A DNA stretch of 33,527 bases from Pedobacter glucosidilyticus (GTDB lineage Bacteria; Bacteroidota; Bacteroidia; Sphingobacteriales; Sphingobacteriaceae): NCBI RefSeq assembly GCF_002483235.1, contig NZ_DLHN01000008.1:17782-51308 (forward strand). The letters run 5' to 3'. A program made the translations under genes and the position numbers. The notes below the pieces were generated by a model. It was not told where the DNA came from. It saw only the letters and a list, made by a program, of their open reading frames with translations, and made no database searches. Below are positions 5,343-14,479 of the stretch, piece by piece. Every line of letters starts with the position of its first letter. The stretch's first letter is position 1.

Positions 5343-6745
5343 ATTTAGACACAAAAAATATCATTTATTCAAATTCATCTTTAGTTGATGATTTTGGAAG
5401 AGTTTTTTATTATAAAGACAGAATATTTAGAGGAGTAGCAGCTGCTTATAAGGAGTATACCACTGCTCTTATAAATTCAGATTTCTTTAAAGCATTACAG
5501 GAAAAAGAACTAATTGTTAAGACATGGATTAGCGAATTTAATACCCCTGAATTCCCTCTTATTTTAGAGCATGAATTGTTACATGATTCTAAGCCCCATC
5601 AATGGTCTTTTCAGATGTTAAAAGATGCTGCTATTCATATTATAGAGTTAAATAATCTTTGTGGCAAATACGGATTCCAATTAAAAGACGCTCATCCCTA
5701 CAATGTACTATTTAAAAATAATAAACCAATTTTTATAGATCTAGGTAGTATTGTAAAAAAAAGTGATAATTCTAACACATGGATGGCTTATGAACAATTT
5801 ATAAACTATAATTTCGTCCAATTATTATATTGGTCTTTAGGTGATTTTTTTGCGGCTAGAAAGCTTATTGAAGATGGAAACTCCCCATCCGTCAGAGTTA
5901 TCCCTATGAATAATATTCTTGAATCTAATGTCTTCAGACCTATTGAAAATGAAATCTTTAATAAAGTAGCTTTAAGTAGATTCAATGATACTTATATCCT
6001 ACAAATATTAGAGATTTTCAATAGAATTAGTTTTAAATTATTTAAAAAAAATATAAAAACAATACATTATAGAAGGGCTTTAAAACCATACAATGAAATA
6101 ATTAACAGAATACATTTTTTGGAGAAACCTAATGTAAAAAGTTTATGGTCAGACTATCACAATGTTTATAGTTTAAACAATAAAATTGAGCCTCCAAGCC
6201 CAAGATTTAGAAAAATTATTGAGATTACTAAAGGATATCAACAGTACATAGACTCTTCTGTCGATTTAGCAGGCAACCAAGGTATATTTTCGGAACTTCT
6301 AAGGAAGGAAATTCCTTTAAAAAAAGTAATGCTTACGGATTATGATGAAACAGCGGTTGATAAAGCTTACATAAGATTTAAATGTAACAATATTCCAATA
6401 ATACCTCATCTTTATAATTTCATGATACCATTAAGGGATTCTGAAATTGAGCACTTAAAAGCAGATATAGCTTTCGCACTTGCAATCACCCATCATTTAA
6501 TCTTAACTCAAAATTATCACTTAAGAACTATACTTGAAAGAGTTAATTTTCATAGTAAAAGATATGTAGCCATTGAGTTCATGCCTCTTGGTTTATGGAA
6601 TGGAAATGGTGAACCAGATATTCCTTATTGGTATACACAAGATTGGTTTAGAAAAGAGTTTCAAAAGGTATTTGAATTAATATTAGTCGAATCCCTAGAA
6701 CCTAATAGGATATTGTTTTTTGGAAAAAAGAAAGAAAAAGAATGA
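5339..6745 (+). CDS. Kinase-like plus SAM methyltransferase fusion, possible glycan chain terminator
   Basis: A 468-residue protein from ATG 5339, which overlaps the wzt stop as ATGA; an in-frame ATG at 5321 would add six residues. The N-terminal half carries a kinase-like catalytic pair: DAHPYN (117-122, the HxD..N loop) and FIDLGS (132-137, the DFG equivalent). The C-terminal part has a Rossmann methyltransferase motif, VDLAGNQG (308-315), with LTDYDETAVD about 20 residues later. Similar kinase-like/methyltransferase proteins include NoeA-related ones. Beside a Wzt with a glycan-binding domain, this suggests phosphorylation and methylation of the glycan end, as WbdD does, but with the domains in the opposite order. 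The substrate is inferred. Confidence 0.78.
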   Translation: MNLDTKNIIYSNSSLVDDFGRVFYYKDRIFRGVAAAYKEYTTALINSDFFKALQEKELIVKTWISEFNTPEFPLILEHELLHDSKPHQWSFQMLKDAAIHIIELNNLCGKYGFQLKDAHPYNVLFKNNKPIFIDLGSIVKKSDNSNTWMAYEQFINYNFVQLLYWSLGDFFAARKLIEDGNSPSVRVIPMNNILESNVFRPIENEIFNKVALSRFNDTYILQILEIFNRISFKLFKKNIKTIHYRRALKPYNEIINRIHFLEKPNVKSLWSDYHNVYSLNNKIEPPSPRFRKIIEITKGYQQYIDSSVDLAGNQGIFSELLRKEIPLKKVMLTDYDETAVDKAYIRFKCNNIPIIPHLYNFMIPLRDSEIEHLKADIAFALAITHHLILTQNYHLRTILERVNFHSKRYVAIEFMPLGLWNGNGEPDIPYWYTQDWFRKEFQKVFELILVESLEPNRILFFGKKKEKE

Positions 6746-7368
6746 GCTTTTTAAAAAAAATCATAAAAAAGCTCTTGATTAAATTTTTAAAAAAAATTAA
6801 TATAGCTACAATTTTATCAGAAATAGAAAAAAGTAATTCCCCTATTACTAAAGAAAAGTTAGTTAACGAAGTATTATTTACCTCAACTTCTACAATAGAT
6901 AACCAGCAGAATAACCAAGAAAAAATATCTATAGGAGAAGGGTCCGTAATAGCTGGAGCACTATTAATATTTAAATATGGCGGTGAAATAAGAATTGGAA
7001 AAAACTGCTATCTCGGAGATTTAAGTAGAATATGGTCTGGAGAAAAAATTATTATTGGAGATAATGTCTTAATCTCTCATAATGTAAATATTATTGATAC
7101 TAACTCACATGAAATAGATTCAATTGAAAGAGCTGAGAGGTATATTGAACTCATTAAAAATGGACCATGGCAAAATAAAGGTAGTATTAAAACAAAACCA
7201 ATTATTATAGAAAACAATGTATGGATTAGTTTTAATTCTGTAATTCTAAAAGGAGTAAAAATTGGTGAAGGTGCAATAATTGGAGCTGGATCAGTTGTAA
7301 CCAAAGATGTACCAGCTTTCACTTTAGTAACTGGTAACCCTGCAAAAGTAGTTAAAAATTTAATATAA
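6742..7368 (+). CDS. Left-handed beta-helix O-acetyltransferase
   Basis: A 208-residue protein. Residues from about 62 show hexapeptide repeats (IGEGSVI, IGKNCYLG, IGDNVLISHNVNI), a family-typical His loop (DTNSHEID, 119-126), further repeats (IGEGAIIGAGSVV) and the classical end VTGNPAKVV (197-205). This matches WbbJ/maltose-acetyltransferase-like enzymes that move an acetyl group from acetyl-CoA to a sugar. The first 60 residues are basic and helical and may bind membrane or partners. ATGA overlap with the gene before it. It probably O-acetylates a sugar of the exported glycan. Confidence 0.88.
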   Translation: MSFLKKIIKKLLIKFLKKINIATILSEIEKSNSPITKEKLVNEVLFTSTSTIDNQQNNQEKISIGEGSVIAGALLIFKYGGEIRIGKNCYLGDLSRIWSGEKIIIGDNVLISHNVNIIDTNSHEIDSIERAERYIELIKNGPWQNKGSIKTKPIIIENNVWISFNSVILKGVKIGEGAIIGAGSVVTKDVPAFTLVTGNPAKVVKNLI

Positions 7369-7372
7369 CCCT

Positions 7373-8308
7373 ATGCTTAGATATTTCAAGAATAAATTTC
7401 AGAGTCTAATAAGAAAAGTACTAAAAGAGGAGCTTAATCTTCTAACAAATCGTTTAGACAATTTAAAAGATGATAGCTTTAAGATTTTAACAAGTAAACT
7501 TTTATTAGAAGAAATCAAAAAAAAAAACATTAATACAATTAAAGATGCAGAATTTAAAGTTTTCTCACAATGGGGTGATGATGGGATTATACAATACCTT
7601 ATAAATAATATTAACATTGAAAAAGAAATCTTTATAGAATTCGGTGTACAAGACTATACAGAATCCAATACTAGGTATCTCTTAATGAATAATAACTGGA
7701 CTGGACTAATTATGGACGGTTCTAAAAGTCATATAGATTTCGTAAAAAGAGACAACATCTATTGGCAATATGACTTAAAAGCTATACAAGAATTTGTTAC
7801 AGCTGAAAATATAAATATGATTCTCGAAAGAGAAGGATTTACAGGAGAGATTGGACTTTATCACATTGACATAGACGGAAATGACTATTGGATTTGGAAA
7901 GCTACAGAAGTTATAAGTCCCGTAATAGTAATAGTTGAATATCAAAGTTTATTTGGTTTTGAAAGAGCAATAACTACTCCCTATAGAGCAAACTTTGTAA
8001 GGACCAAAGAACATCATTCTGATTTATATTATGGTGCATCAATTCTTGCTCTCTGTGATTTGGCTGAAGATAAGGGCTATCATTTTATTGGTTGCAATAG
8101 TTCGGGTAACAATGCTTACTTCGTTAGAAAAGATAAAATAGGAAATTTAAGTGTTTTATCTGCCTCGGAAGGTTATGTGAATTCTAAATTCAAAGAAAGT
8201 AAAAATCCCGAAGGAAGGTTAACTTATATTTCTGGTGACTCAAGACTAGAAGTAATTAAAGGCATGGATGTTTACAATACAAGATCTCAAACAATAGAGA
8301 AAATCTAA
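7373..8308 (+). CDS. FkbM-like methyltransferase-related protein
   Basis: A 311-residue protein. A helical, charged N-terminus (about 1-58, possibly coiled coil) is followed by FSQWGDDGII (64-73) and FIEFGVQDYTESNTRYLL (87-104), a pattern seen in FkbM-like proteins of surface-glycan loci, where 'EFG' stands at the SAM-binding loop. DIDGNDYW (166-173) matches the later acidic motif. The expected role is O-methylation of a sugar, but many of these proteins are uncharacterised. It lies 4 bp after the acetyltransferase and overlaps the next gene by one base. Confidence 0.65.
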   Translation: MLRYFKNKFQSLIRKVLKEELNLLTNRLDNLKDDSFKILTSKLLLEEIKKKNINTIKDAEFKVFSQWGDDGIIQYLINNINIEKEIFIEFGVQDYTESNTRYLLMNNNWTGLIMDGSKSHIDFVKRDNIYWQYDLKAIQEFVTAENINMILEREGFTGEIGLYHIDIDGNDYWIWKATEVISPVIVIVEYQSLFGFERAITTPYRANFVRTKEHHSDLYYGASILALCDLAEDKGYHFIGCNSSGNNAYFVRKDKIGNLSVLSASEGYVNSKFKESKNPEGRLTYISGDSRLEVIKGMDVYNTRSQTIEKI

Positions 8309-9198
8309 TGAAAGTTCTAATTATAGGAGCAAAAGGCTTTATTGGCACTCATTTATATAGTTATTTGACACAAAAAAACAATCAGATAACAGCTTGTGAT
8401 GTAGTTATAGATTACGAAACACCAAATTATATCTTAATAGACCAAAGTAATGCCGATTATGATGATTTATTTAAGTCATATAATTTTGATATTTGTATAA
8501 ATTGTTCGGGGGCTTCCAGCGTTCCTGACTCAGTGACAAATCCTCAAAGAGACTTTTACTTGAATACTATTAACGTTTTTAATATGCTGGAAGGTATAAG
8601 GAAGTACCAACCAAATTGTAAGTTTTTAAATTTATCTAGTGCTGCGGTTTATGGTAATCCTAAACAACTTCCCATAAAAGAAACCGATATTTCTAAACCT
8701 TTGTCGCCTTACGGTTTTCACAAAAAAAATGCTGAATTAATCTGTGAAGAATTTCATCAATTCTATCAACTTAATACTTGTAGTGTACGTATATTTTCCG
8801 CCTATGGGAATGGCCTAAAAAAACAAATTTTTTGGGATATTGCCCAAAAAGCTAAAGGAAGTAACACCTTAACGTTATTTGGAACAGGAATGGAATCGAG
8901 AGATTTTATTCATATTGATGATATCGTTGCAAATTTGGAGCTAATTATGTTAAAAGATTCATTTACTGCCAATATCTATAATATAGCAAATGGAGTTGAA
9001 ATCACTATTGAGCAAGCCGCTAAAGAACTCTTAAAAGCTCTAAATTGGCATGGAAAACTTATTTTCAATCAAGTTGTAAGAGTTGGAGATCCACAAAATT
9101 GGTGCGCTGATATATTAAAAATTAAGGCTTTAGGTTATAAACAAAAAATAAGCTTAGAATTGGGCCTTAAAAAGTATGCAGAATGGCTAAACAATTAA
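8308..9198 (+). CDS. NAD-dependent sugar epimerase/dehydratase (extended SDR)
   Basis: A 296-residue enzyme of the extended short-chain dehydrogenase family. The nucleotide-binding GAKGFIG is at 7-13, the catalytic Ser/Thr region at LNLSSAAVYG (107-116) and the YxxxK pair at Y135/K139 (SPYGFHKK). DFIHIDD later in the chain is a family hallmark for sugar-nucleotide enzymes. It should act on an NDP-sugar in the cytoplasm to supply a monomer for the glycan; the substrate cannot be read from sequence. TAATG overlap with the gene before and 16-bp overlap with the one after place it within the operon. Confidence 0.9.
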   Translation: MKVLIIGAKGFIGTHLYSYLTQKNNQITACDVVIDYETPNYILIDQSNADYDDLFKSYNFDICINCSGASSVPDSVTNPQRDFYLNTINVFNMLEGIRKYQPNCKFLNLSSAAVYGNPKQLPIKETDISKPLSPYGFHKKNAELICEEFHQFYQLNTCSVRIFSAYGNGLKKQIFWDIAQKAKGSNTLTLFGTGMESRDFIHIDDIVANLELIMLKDSFTANIYNIANGVEITIEQAAKELLKALNWHGKLIFNQVVRVGDPQNWCADILKIKALGYKQKISLELGLKKYAEWLNN

Positions 9199-10325
9199 AA
9201 ATAGCACTTAATTATTCTTATAATGAAGCTTGGATTGGTGGCACTTATTATATTGAAAACCTTATTTGGGCTTTAAACACATTACCACAAAATAAAAAAC
9301 CGATAATCTTAATTTTAAGTACACTAGAAAATTATAATAAACTTAAAGAAAGAATCGATTATCCTTATTTAAGTCATCACAAAATCTATGATGATAGAAA
9401 TATAATATGGAGAATACTTAATAAATTCTGGCAGATTTTTTTTTACTCTAGAAAATTTGAGAAGAAAATTAATGTAGATGGAATCTTTCCATATTCTGGT
9501 CCAATTTTATTTTTAAATCCTAAAAATAAGTTTTATTGGATTCCAGATTTTCAGGAGCACTTTTTATCTGAATTATTTTCAAAAGAAGAAGTAATAGCTA
9601 GAAAAAATAATCAGCTTACCATTGCTGAAAGTGAAGATAATTTAATATTAAGCAGTAAGGATGCCTTCAATCATTTCCAAAAAATTTATCCTTATTCTAA
9701 AATAAAACCATACGTATTACCTTTTGCAGTAAGTTTACCTTCTTTAGAAAAAATTGACTTCAACCAAATCAAATTCGAGTATCAACTAGTTAATAATTAT
9801 TTAATTTGTGCAAATCAATTATGGGTACACAAAGACCATATAACTTTAATAAAAGCGGTTCATCAACTAAAAAAAGAAAATATTAAAATTGTTGTTTATT
9901 TAACTGGAAAAACAGAAGATTACCGTTTCCCAAATTATTATCAGCAGATTCTAGATTTAATCAAAAATTACCAATTAGAGAAGCAAATAATCCCTTTAGG
10001 TTTTTTAGACAGAAAGATACAACTAACAATCTTAAAAAATGCCAAAGCGGTTATTCAACCTTCATTATTTGAAGGTTGGAGTACAGTTATTGAAGATGCT
10101 AAAGCATTAAATAAATTTATTATTGCATCAAACATTAGTATTCATCAAGAGCAATTACTGAATTACCCCTCACTATTATTTGAAGAGAAAAATCCTAACA
10201 AACTTGCAGAATGCATAAAATTATTTATGAGTCAATCAATTGGAACAGAATTTAAACAAGATTATAAAGTTAATATTCAGAAATTTGGAAATTCCTTTTT
10301 ATCCATTTTAAATAATAATGTATAA
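9183..10325 (+). CDS. Glycosyltransferase family 4
   Basis: A 380-residue GT-B enzyme. The C-terminal nucleotide-sugar domain is clear: ANQLWVHKDH (210-219), a GFLDRKIQ loop (273-280), and PSLFEGWSTVIEDAKAL (293-309), which contains the E-x7-E type motif of GT4 retaining transferases. The N-terminal acceptor domain starts at about residue 5 with IALNYSYNEAWIGGTYY. It overlaps the epimerase gene by 16 bp and the next GT2 by 8 bp. It would add one sugar to the lipid-linked repeat unit; donor and acceptor are unknown. Confidence 0.9.
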   Translation: MAKQLKIALNYSYNEAWIGGTYYIENLIWALNTLPQNKKPIILILSTLENYNKLKERIDYPYLSHHKIYDDRNIIWRILNKFWQIFFYSRKFEKKINVDGIFPYSGPILFLNPKNKFYWIPDFQEHFLSELFSKEEVIARKNNQLTIAESEDNLILSSKDAFNHFQKIYPYSKIKPYVLPFAVSLPSLEKIDFNQIKFEYQLVNNYLICANQLWVHKDHITLIKAVHQLKKENIKIVVYLTGKTEDYRFPNYYQQILDLIKNYQLEKQIIPLGFLDRKIQLTILKNAKAVIQPSLFEGWSTVIEDAKALNKFIIASNISIHQEQLLNYPSLLFEEKNPNKLAECIKLFMSQSIGTEFKQDYKVNIQKFGNSFLSILNNNV

Positions 10326-11097
10326 AATCTCTGTCATAACTATCAACTTTAACAATAAAACAGGATTAGAAAAAACTATACAATCTGTTATTTATCAGAC
10401 CTACCCTTTTATTGAATACATTATAATTGATGGAGGAAGTACTGATGGAAGTGTTGAGGTGATAAAAAAATATGAAGATAAGATTACGTATTGGGTGAGT
10501 GAGCCAGATAGAGGAATTTACCACGCCATGAATAAGGGAGTTGAAAAAGCTACTGGAGACTACCTACTCATGTTAAATTCTGGTGATTATTTAATTAGTA
10601 ACAACATCATTAATCAATTTGCACAACTAAGTACTACTGAAGCGATAGTTTATGGAGACTTAAAATGGGAAAAAGATCAAAGCTTACATAATCATAAGTT
10701 CGATAAGGAATTATCGTTTAGATATTTTCTAAATAATTCATTAGGGCATCAAGCGATGTTTATTCATAAATCTATTCATAAAACTATTGGATTATATGAT
10801 GAAGATTACAAAATTACAGCAGACTGGAAACTCATACTCTTGGCTTACAGTAAATTCAATTTACCTTTTAGGTACATAAACCTTGAAATTAGTATCTGTC
10901 CTAGGGATGGCATTAGTTGTAATCCTGCTAACTGGACTCAAATTCTCTCAGAGAGAAAAATGTTCTTAGAAAAAGAATTTAAAACATTTTTACCCGATTA
11001 TGATAATATGCAAAGATTAGAGAATGATTTAAAAACATTAAAACAGTCATATTTTCAAAAAATTAAAAGACGACTAAAAAAATATATTCTTGAGTAA
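10318..11097 (+). CDS. Glycosyltransferase family 2 (WcaA/WcaE-like)
   Basis: A 259-residue GT-A enzyme. Motifs: IIIDGGSTDGS (35-45), SEPDRGIYHAMNKG (61-74) and LNSGD (86-90). The last takes the place of the usual DxD and is typical of the WcaE-like branch, in which NSGD contacts the metal and nucleotide. A later GHQAMFIHKS also matches that branch. A basic C-terminal tail (KIKRRLKKYIL) may contact the membrane. It overlaps both neighbours by 8 bp, so it is probably translated in a coupled series. Confidence 0.9.
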   Translation: MYKISVITINFNNKTGLEKTIQSVIYQTYPFIEYIIIDGGSTDGSVEVIKKYEDKITYWVSEPDRGIYHAMNKGVEKATGDYLLMLNSGDYLISNNIINQFAQLSTTEAIVYGDLKWEKDQSLHNHKFDKELSFRYFLNNSLGHQAMFIHKSIHKTIGLYDEDYKITADWKLILLAYSKFNLPFRYINLEISICPRDGISCNPANWTQILSERKMFLEKEFKTFLPDYDNMQRLENDLKTLKQSYFQKIKRRLKKYILE

Positions 11098-12232
11098 GAT
11101 AGTAATTACATTTATTACACACGACGTTTATTTAACTGGAGCTCCTAAACTGCTATTGAACCTTATTAGTCTATTAAAAAAGACTGATGAATATTATATT
11201 GCACTTATTATTAAAGAAGATAAGAGAGATAGGGAAAACTTAAGTAGAGATTTTAAACAATTGGTATCTGAGACACTTGTATGGAAATCTGAAATAAAAA
11301 ATGGTAAACTATTAAAACTAAGAAAACTATATCATAAATACCTTCAACAAAAAAGAGATAACAAAATCCAAACTCTCATAAATAAAAGTGACATTATAAT
11401 AGCTAATACAATTACAAATGGAGATTTCTTTGACTGTTTCAACTTTAATAAAGTTAGAAAATGTATAAGTTATATACACGAATTAGAAATAGCTACAGAA
11501 TTTTTCACTAATCCCAAGCACTTAAGCGTATTGGTTAAAAAAACAGATTTCTATTTGGTACCAAGTTATGCTGTTGCTAACCACTTAATAAAAAATTTAT
11601 CAATTCCTAATGATAAAATATCTTTACTGAATTACTATATACCTTATCAAAAAAATGATTCACTTAAGTCTCTTGATGATGAGATATTTTACATTGGAAT
11701 ACTTGGCACTTTAGATTGGAGAAAAGGTGCGGACATTTTACCTGTATTTATAAAATCTTTCTTTGAAAAATATCCTTATAAAAATATCAAATTTATCTGG
11801 AAAGGTGTTAATATAAATACAATACAATACAAAAGAATAAAATATGAATTAGATAAAATTAACTTAAGTGATCAAGTCATTTTTGAAACGGCAAGTTTAA
11901 ACACACAGGACTTTTTCAATAAAATTAAACTTCATTTATCTTTAGCAAAAGAAGACCCCTACCCTCTAGTTGTTCTCGAAGCTGCTAGTTATCATATCCC
12001 TTCTTTATGTTTCCATGGTGCTGGTGGAGCTCAAGAGTTTATTAAAAATGATGCTGGGGCAACAGTTCCTTATCTTGATTTAGAATTATTAACAGAAAAA
12101 ATCATTTATTACAAAGAAAATGAGAATGCCTTAGTTGCCTCAGGAAAAAATGCTTTTGAAAAATTTTTAAATCTTCATTATCAAGAAAAAATAATTTTAC
12201 AGCAATTTAAGAACGCTATAAATTATAAATAA
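11090..12232 (+). CDS. Glycosyltransferase family 4
   Basis: A 380-residue GT-B protein. It begins with a TTG codon inside the end of the previous gene; the N-terminus VITFITHDVYLTGAPKLLLN fits GT4 enzymes, so the TTG is believable. GTLDWRKGAD (206-215) and EDPYPLVVLEAASY (288-301) mark the donor-binding domain, the latter holding the E-x7-E pair. The gene is very AT-rich with many Lys and Asn codons. It would transfer a sugar to the growing glycan; specificity is unknown. Confidence 0.88.
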   Translation: MSKIVITFITHDVYLTGAPKLLLNLISLLKKTDEYYIALIIKEDKRDRENLSRDFKQLVSETLVWKSEIKNGKLLKLRKLYHKYLQQKRDNKIQTLINKSDIIIANTITNGDFFDCFNFNKVRKCISYIHELEIATEFFTNPKHLSVLVKKTDFYLVPSYAVANHLIKNLSIPNDKISLLNYYIPYQKNDSLKSLDDEIFYIGILGTLDWRKGADILPVFIKSFFEKYPYKNIKFIWKGVNINTIQYKRIKYELDKINLSDQVIFETASLNTQDFFNKIKLHLSLAKEDPYPLVVLEAASYHIPSLCFHGAGGAQEFIKNDAGATVPYLDLELLTEKIIYYKENENALVASGKNAFEKFLNLHYQEKIILQQFKNAINYK

Positions 12233-12269
12233 TCTAATTCTTTACTTCTAAGCAAAATAGTAGATAACA

Positions 12270-13343
12270 TTGAAAAAAATTAGACCTATTGCGATTCACC
12301 TTCCCCAATTCCATCCTTTTCCTGAAAATGATGAATGGTGGGGTAAAGGCTTTACAGAATGGACAAATGTTGCCAAGGCCAAACCTTTATTTAAAGGACA
12401 TTATCAACCTCATTTGCCTGCTGATTTAGGTTTTTACGATCTTAGACTTGAAGAAGCTAGAATGGCACAAATAGCCCTAGCTAAAGAATATGGAATATAT
12501 GGCTTCTGCTATTACCATTACTGGTTTAATGGTAAAAGATTGATGCATCAACCACTAGATAAAATGTTAGCTAACCCTAAAGAAGATTTTCCATTTATGT
12601 TTTGTTGGGCTAATGAAACTTGGAGTAGAAGATGGCTAGGAGAGGAAAAAGAAATTTTAATCAAGCAAACTTATAGTAAAGAAGACGACATTAAACATGC
12701 CGAATGGTTGTGTAACAATGTTTTTATTGATAAAAGATACATCACAATAGATGATAGACCAATTTTCGTTTTCTACAGGCCGCGAGATCTTCCTAATTAT
12801 CTCGAAACTATACAAACATTCAAATCTGTTGCAAAACGCAAAGGAATAAATGAACCCTATTTAGTAGCAAGTAATTCAAGAGGTGAAAATCAATCTTTTG
12901 AAGGTTTTGATCACGTTTTAAGTTTTGAACCCAAATTGGGCGTTTTAGATCAAGCATTTAATGACAAAAAATATTCTATTAGAAAATTCATTAACAACTT
13001 TAAAAATAACATTATTTCTCCTGAACTTAAAGTTTATGATTATGGAAGATTTAAAGATCAGATGGCCTTAAAATCATATTCCTATGAATATTTCCCTTGT
13101 GTTTTCGTTGGCTGGGATAATACCGCCAGACGAGAAAAGAGAGGCATAATTTTAAATAATCAAACTCCAGAAAGATTTAAACAGTCTTTAATTGAAGCCA
13201 AAGAAAAAGTTAAGCATTTTAAATCTGATGAACAAATTATTTTTATCAATGCTTGGAATGAATGGGCTGAAGGTAACCATCTAGAACCTGATCAAAAAGA
13301 TGGACATAAATATTTGGAAATTGTTAGGGAAATTTTCAAATGA
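12270..13343 (+). CDS. WbsX family protein (GH99-like), first of a tandem pair
   Basis: A 357-residue protein of the WbsX/GHF99-like family found in O-antigen clusters. Conserved segments: AIHLPQFHP and NDEWWGKGFTEWTNVAKAKP near the N-terminus, GFCYYHYWFNGKRL at about 74-87, CWANETWSRRW, and NAWNEWAEGNHLEPD near the C-terminus. These proteins have a TIM-barrel-like fold related to endo-alpha-mannosidase family GH99 but are usually listed as putative glycosyltransferases; their reaction is not settled. The start is TTG at 12270, after a 37-bp gap. It overlaps its paralogue by ATGA. Confidence 0.85.
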   Translation: MKKIRPIAIHLPQFHPFPENDEWWGKGFTEWTNVAKAKPLFKGHYQPHLPADLGFYDLRLEEARMAQIALAKEYGIYGFCYYHYWFNGKRLMHQPLDKMLANPKEDFPFMFCWANETWSRRWLGEEKEILIKQTYSKEDDIKHAEWLCNNVFIDKRYITIDDRPIFVFYRPRDLPNYLETIQTFKSVAKRKGINEPYLVASNSRGENQSFEGFDHVLSFEPKLGVLDQAFNDKKYSIRKFINNFKNNIISPELKVYDYGRFKDQMALKSYSYEYFPCVFVGWDNTARREKRGIILNNQTPERFKQSLIEAKEKVKHFKSDEQIIFINAWNEWAEGNHLEPDQKDGHKYLEIVREIFK

Positions 13344-14479
13344 ATAAACTCAGAGCAATAGCCATACACCTTCCGCAGTTTCATCCTACAATTGAAAATG
13401 ATGAGTGGTGGGGGAAAGGTTTTACTGAATGGACAAATGTTGCTAAAGCAAAACCTTTATTCAAAGATCATTACCAACCCCACCTACCTTCAGATTTAGG
13501 TTATTATGATCTACGACTACCGGAGACCAGATTAGCACAAGCAGAATTGGCGATGAAATATGGCATTGAGGGTTTTTGTTATTATCATTATTGGTTTAAT
13601 GGTAAAAGAATATTAGAAAAGCCTGTTAATGAAATATTAGAATCAAAAAAACCAGACTTCCCTTTTATGTTGTGTTGGGCAAATGAAAATTGGAACAGGG
13701 GTTGGAACGGTGCAGAATATGATGTTCTGTTAAAACAAGAGTATTCGGATCAAGATGATATCAATCATATTCAATATTTGTTGGAGATTTTTAAGGATGA
13801 GCGCTATATTAGAATTGATGATAAGCCCGTCATTGCTATTTATAGATCTACAAAACTACCGAATCCTAAAAAGACACTAAGCCTTTGGAGAAATGAAGCA
13901 AAGAAACATAATTTAGAGCTCTACATCTGTAGGTTTGAAAGTTTTAGTGAAAGTGGTGGTGAAATTACTACTGATATGGGATTTGATGCTGCCATAGATT
14001 TTCAACCCAAAAGTAGGTATATCAGAGAAATTATTGATAACAAAAGCTTTATTGAAAAGACTTTTAGGAAAGTGCAAAAAAGACTTCATTGGGAGGTTCC
14101 ATCCTATTTAAAAAACCTATTTTACAATGCAAAAAACCAAGGTAGCATAGTTACTTATGACGAGTATATAAATAAAGCTATAAGCAGTCATAAGGTGAAA
14201 TACAAATTATTTCCATGTATTACTCCAATGTGGGATAATAGTGCCAGAAAAAAGGAGAGTTATATCATATTAAAAGATTCAACTCCTCAAAAATATGCAA
14301 AATGGTTAAGTATAATACTAAAGAACTTCACTCCTTATAGCAAAGATGAAAATCTAGTTTTCATTAATGCATGGAATGAATGGGCAGAGGGGAATCACCT
14401 TGAACCTTGCCATAAATGGGGCCATGAGTATTTATTGGTAACCAAGCGAGAATTAGAGAAGATCAATAAGGGATGGTAA
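13340..14479 (+). CDS. WbsX family protein (GH99-like), second of a tandem pair
   Basis: A 379-residue paralogue of the gene before it. The N-terminal 150 residues (IHLPQFHP, NDEWWGKGFTEWTNVAKAKP, FCYYHYWFNGKRI) and the end (NAWNEWAEGNHLEP) are nearly the same, while the middle (about 190-300) differs and is longer, with a segment around TFRKVQKRLHWEVPSYLKN that has no counterpart. This is a duplication followed by divergence of what is probably the substrate-binding region. It likely acts on a related sugar linkage in the same glycan; the chemistry is not established for the family. Confidence 0.85.
   Translation: MNKLRAIAIHLPQFHPTIENDEWWGKGFTEWTNVAKAKPLFKDHYQPHLPSDLGYYDLRLPETRLAQAELAMKYGIEGFCYYHYWFNGKRILEKPVNEILESKKPDFPFMLCWANENWNRGWNGAEYDVLLKQEYSDQDDINHIQYLLEIFKDERYIRIDDKPVIAIYRSTKLPNPKKTLSLWRNEAKKHNLELYICRFESFSESGGEITTDMGFDAAIDFQPKSRYIREIIDNKSFIEKTFRKVQKRLHWEVPSYLKNLFYNAKNQGSIVTYDEYINKAISSHKVKYKLFPCITPMWDNSARKKESYIILKDSTPQKYAKWLSIILKNFTPYSKDENLVFINAWNEWAEGNHLEPCHKWGHEYLLVTKRELEKINKGW

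Noticed and set aside
4766..7617. Minus-strand open frames at 4766-4966, 7077-7322 and 7399-7617
   Set aside because: Each is antisense to a gene with clear motifs, is short, and is isolated on a strand with no other genes.
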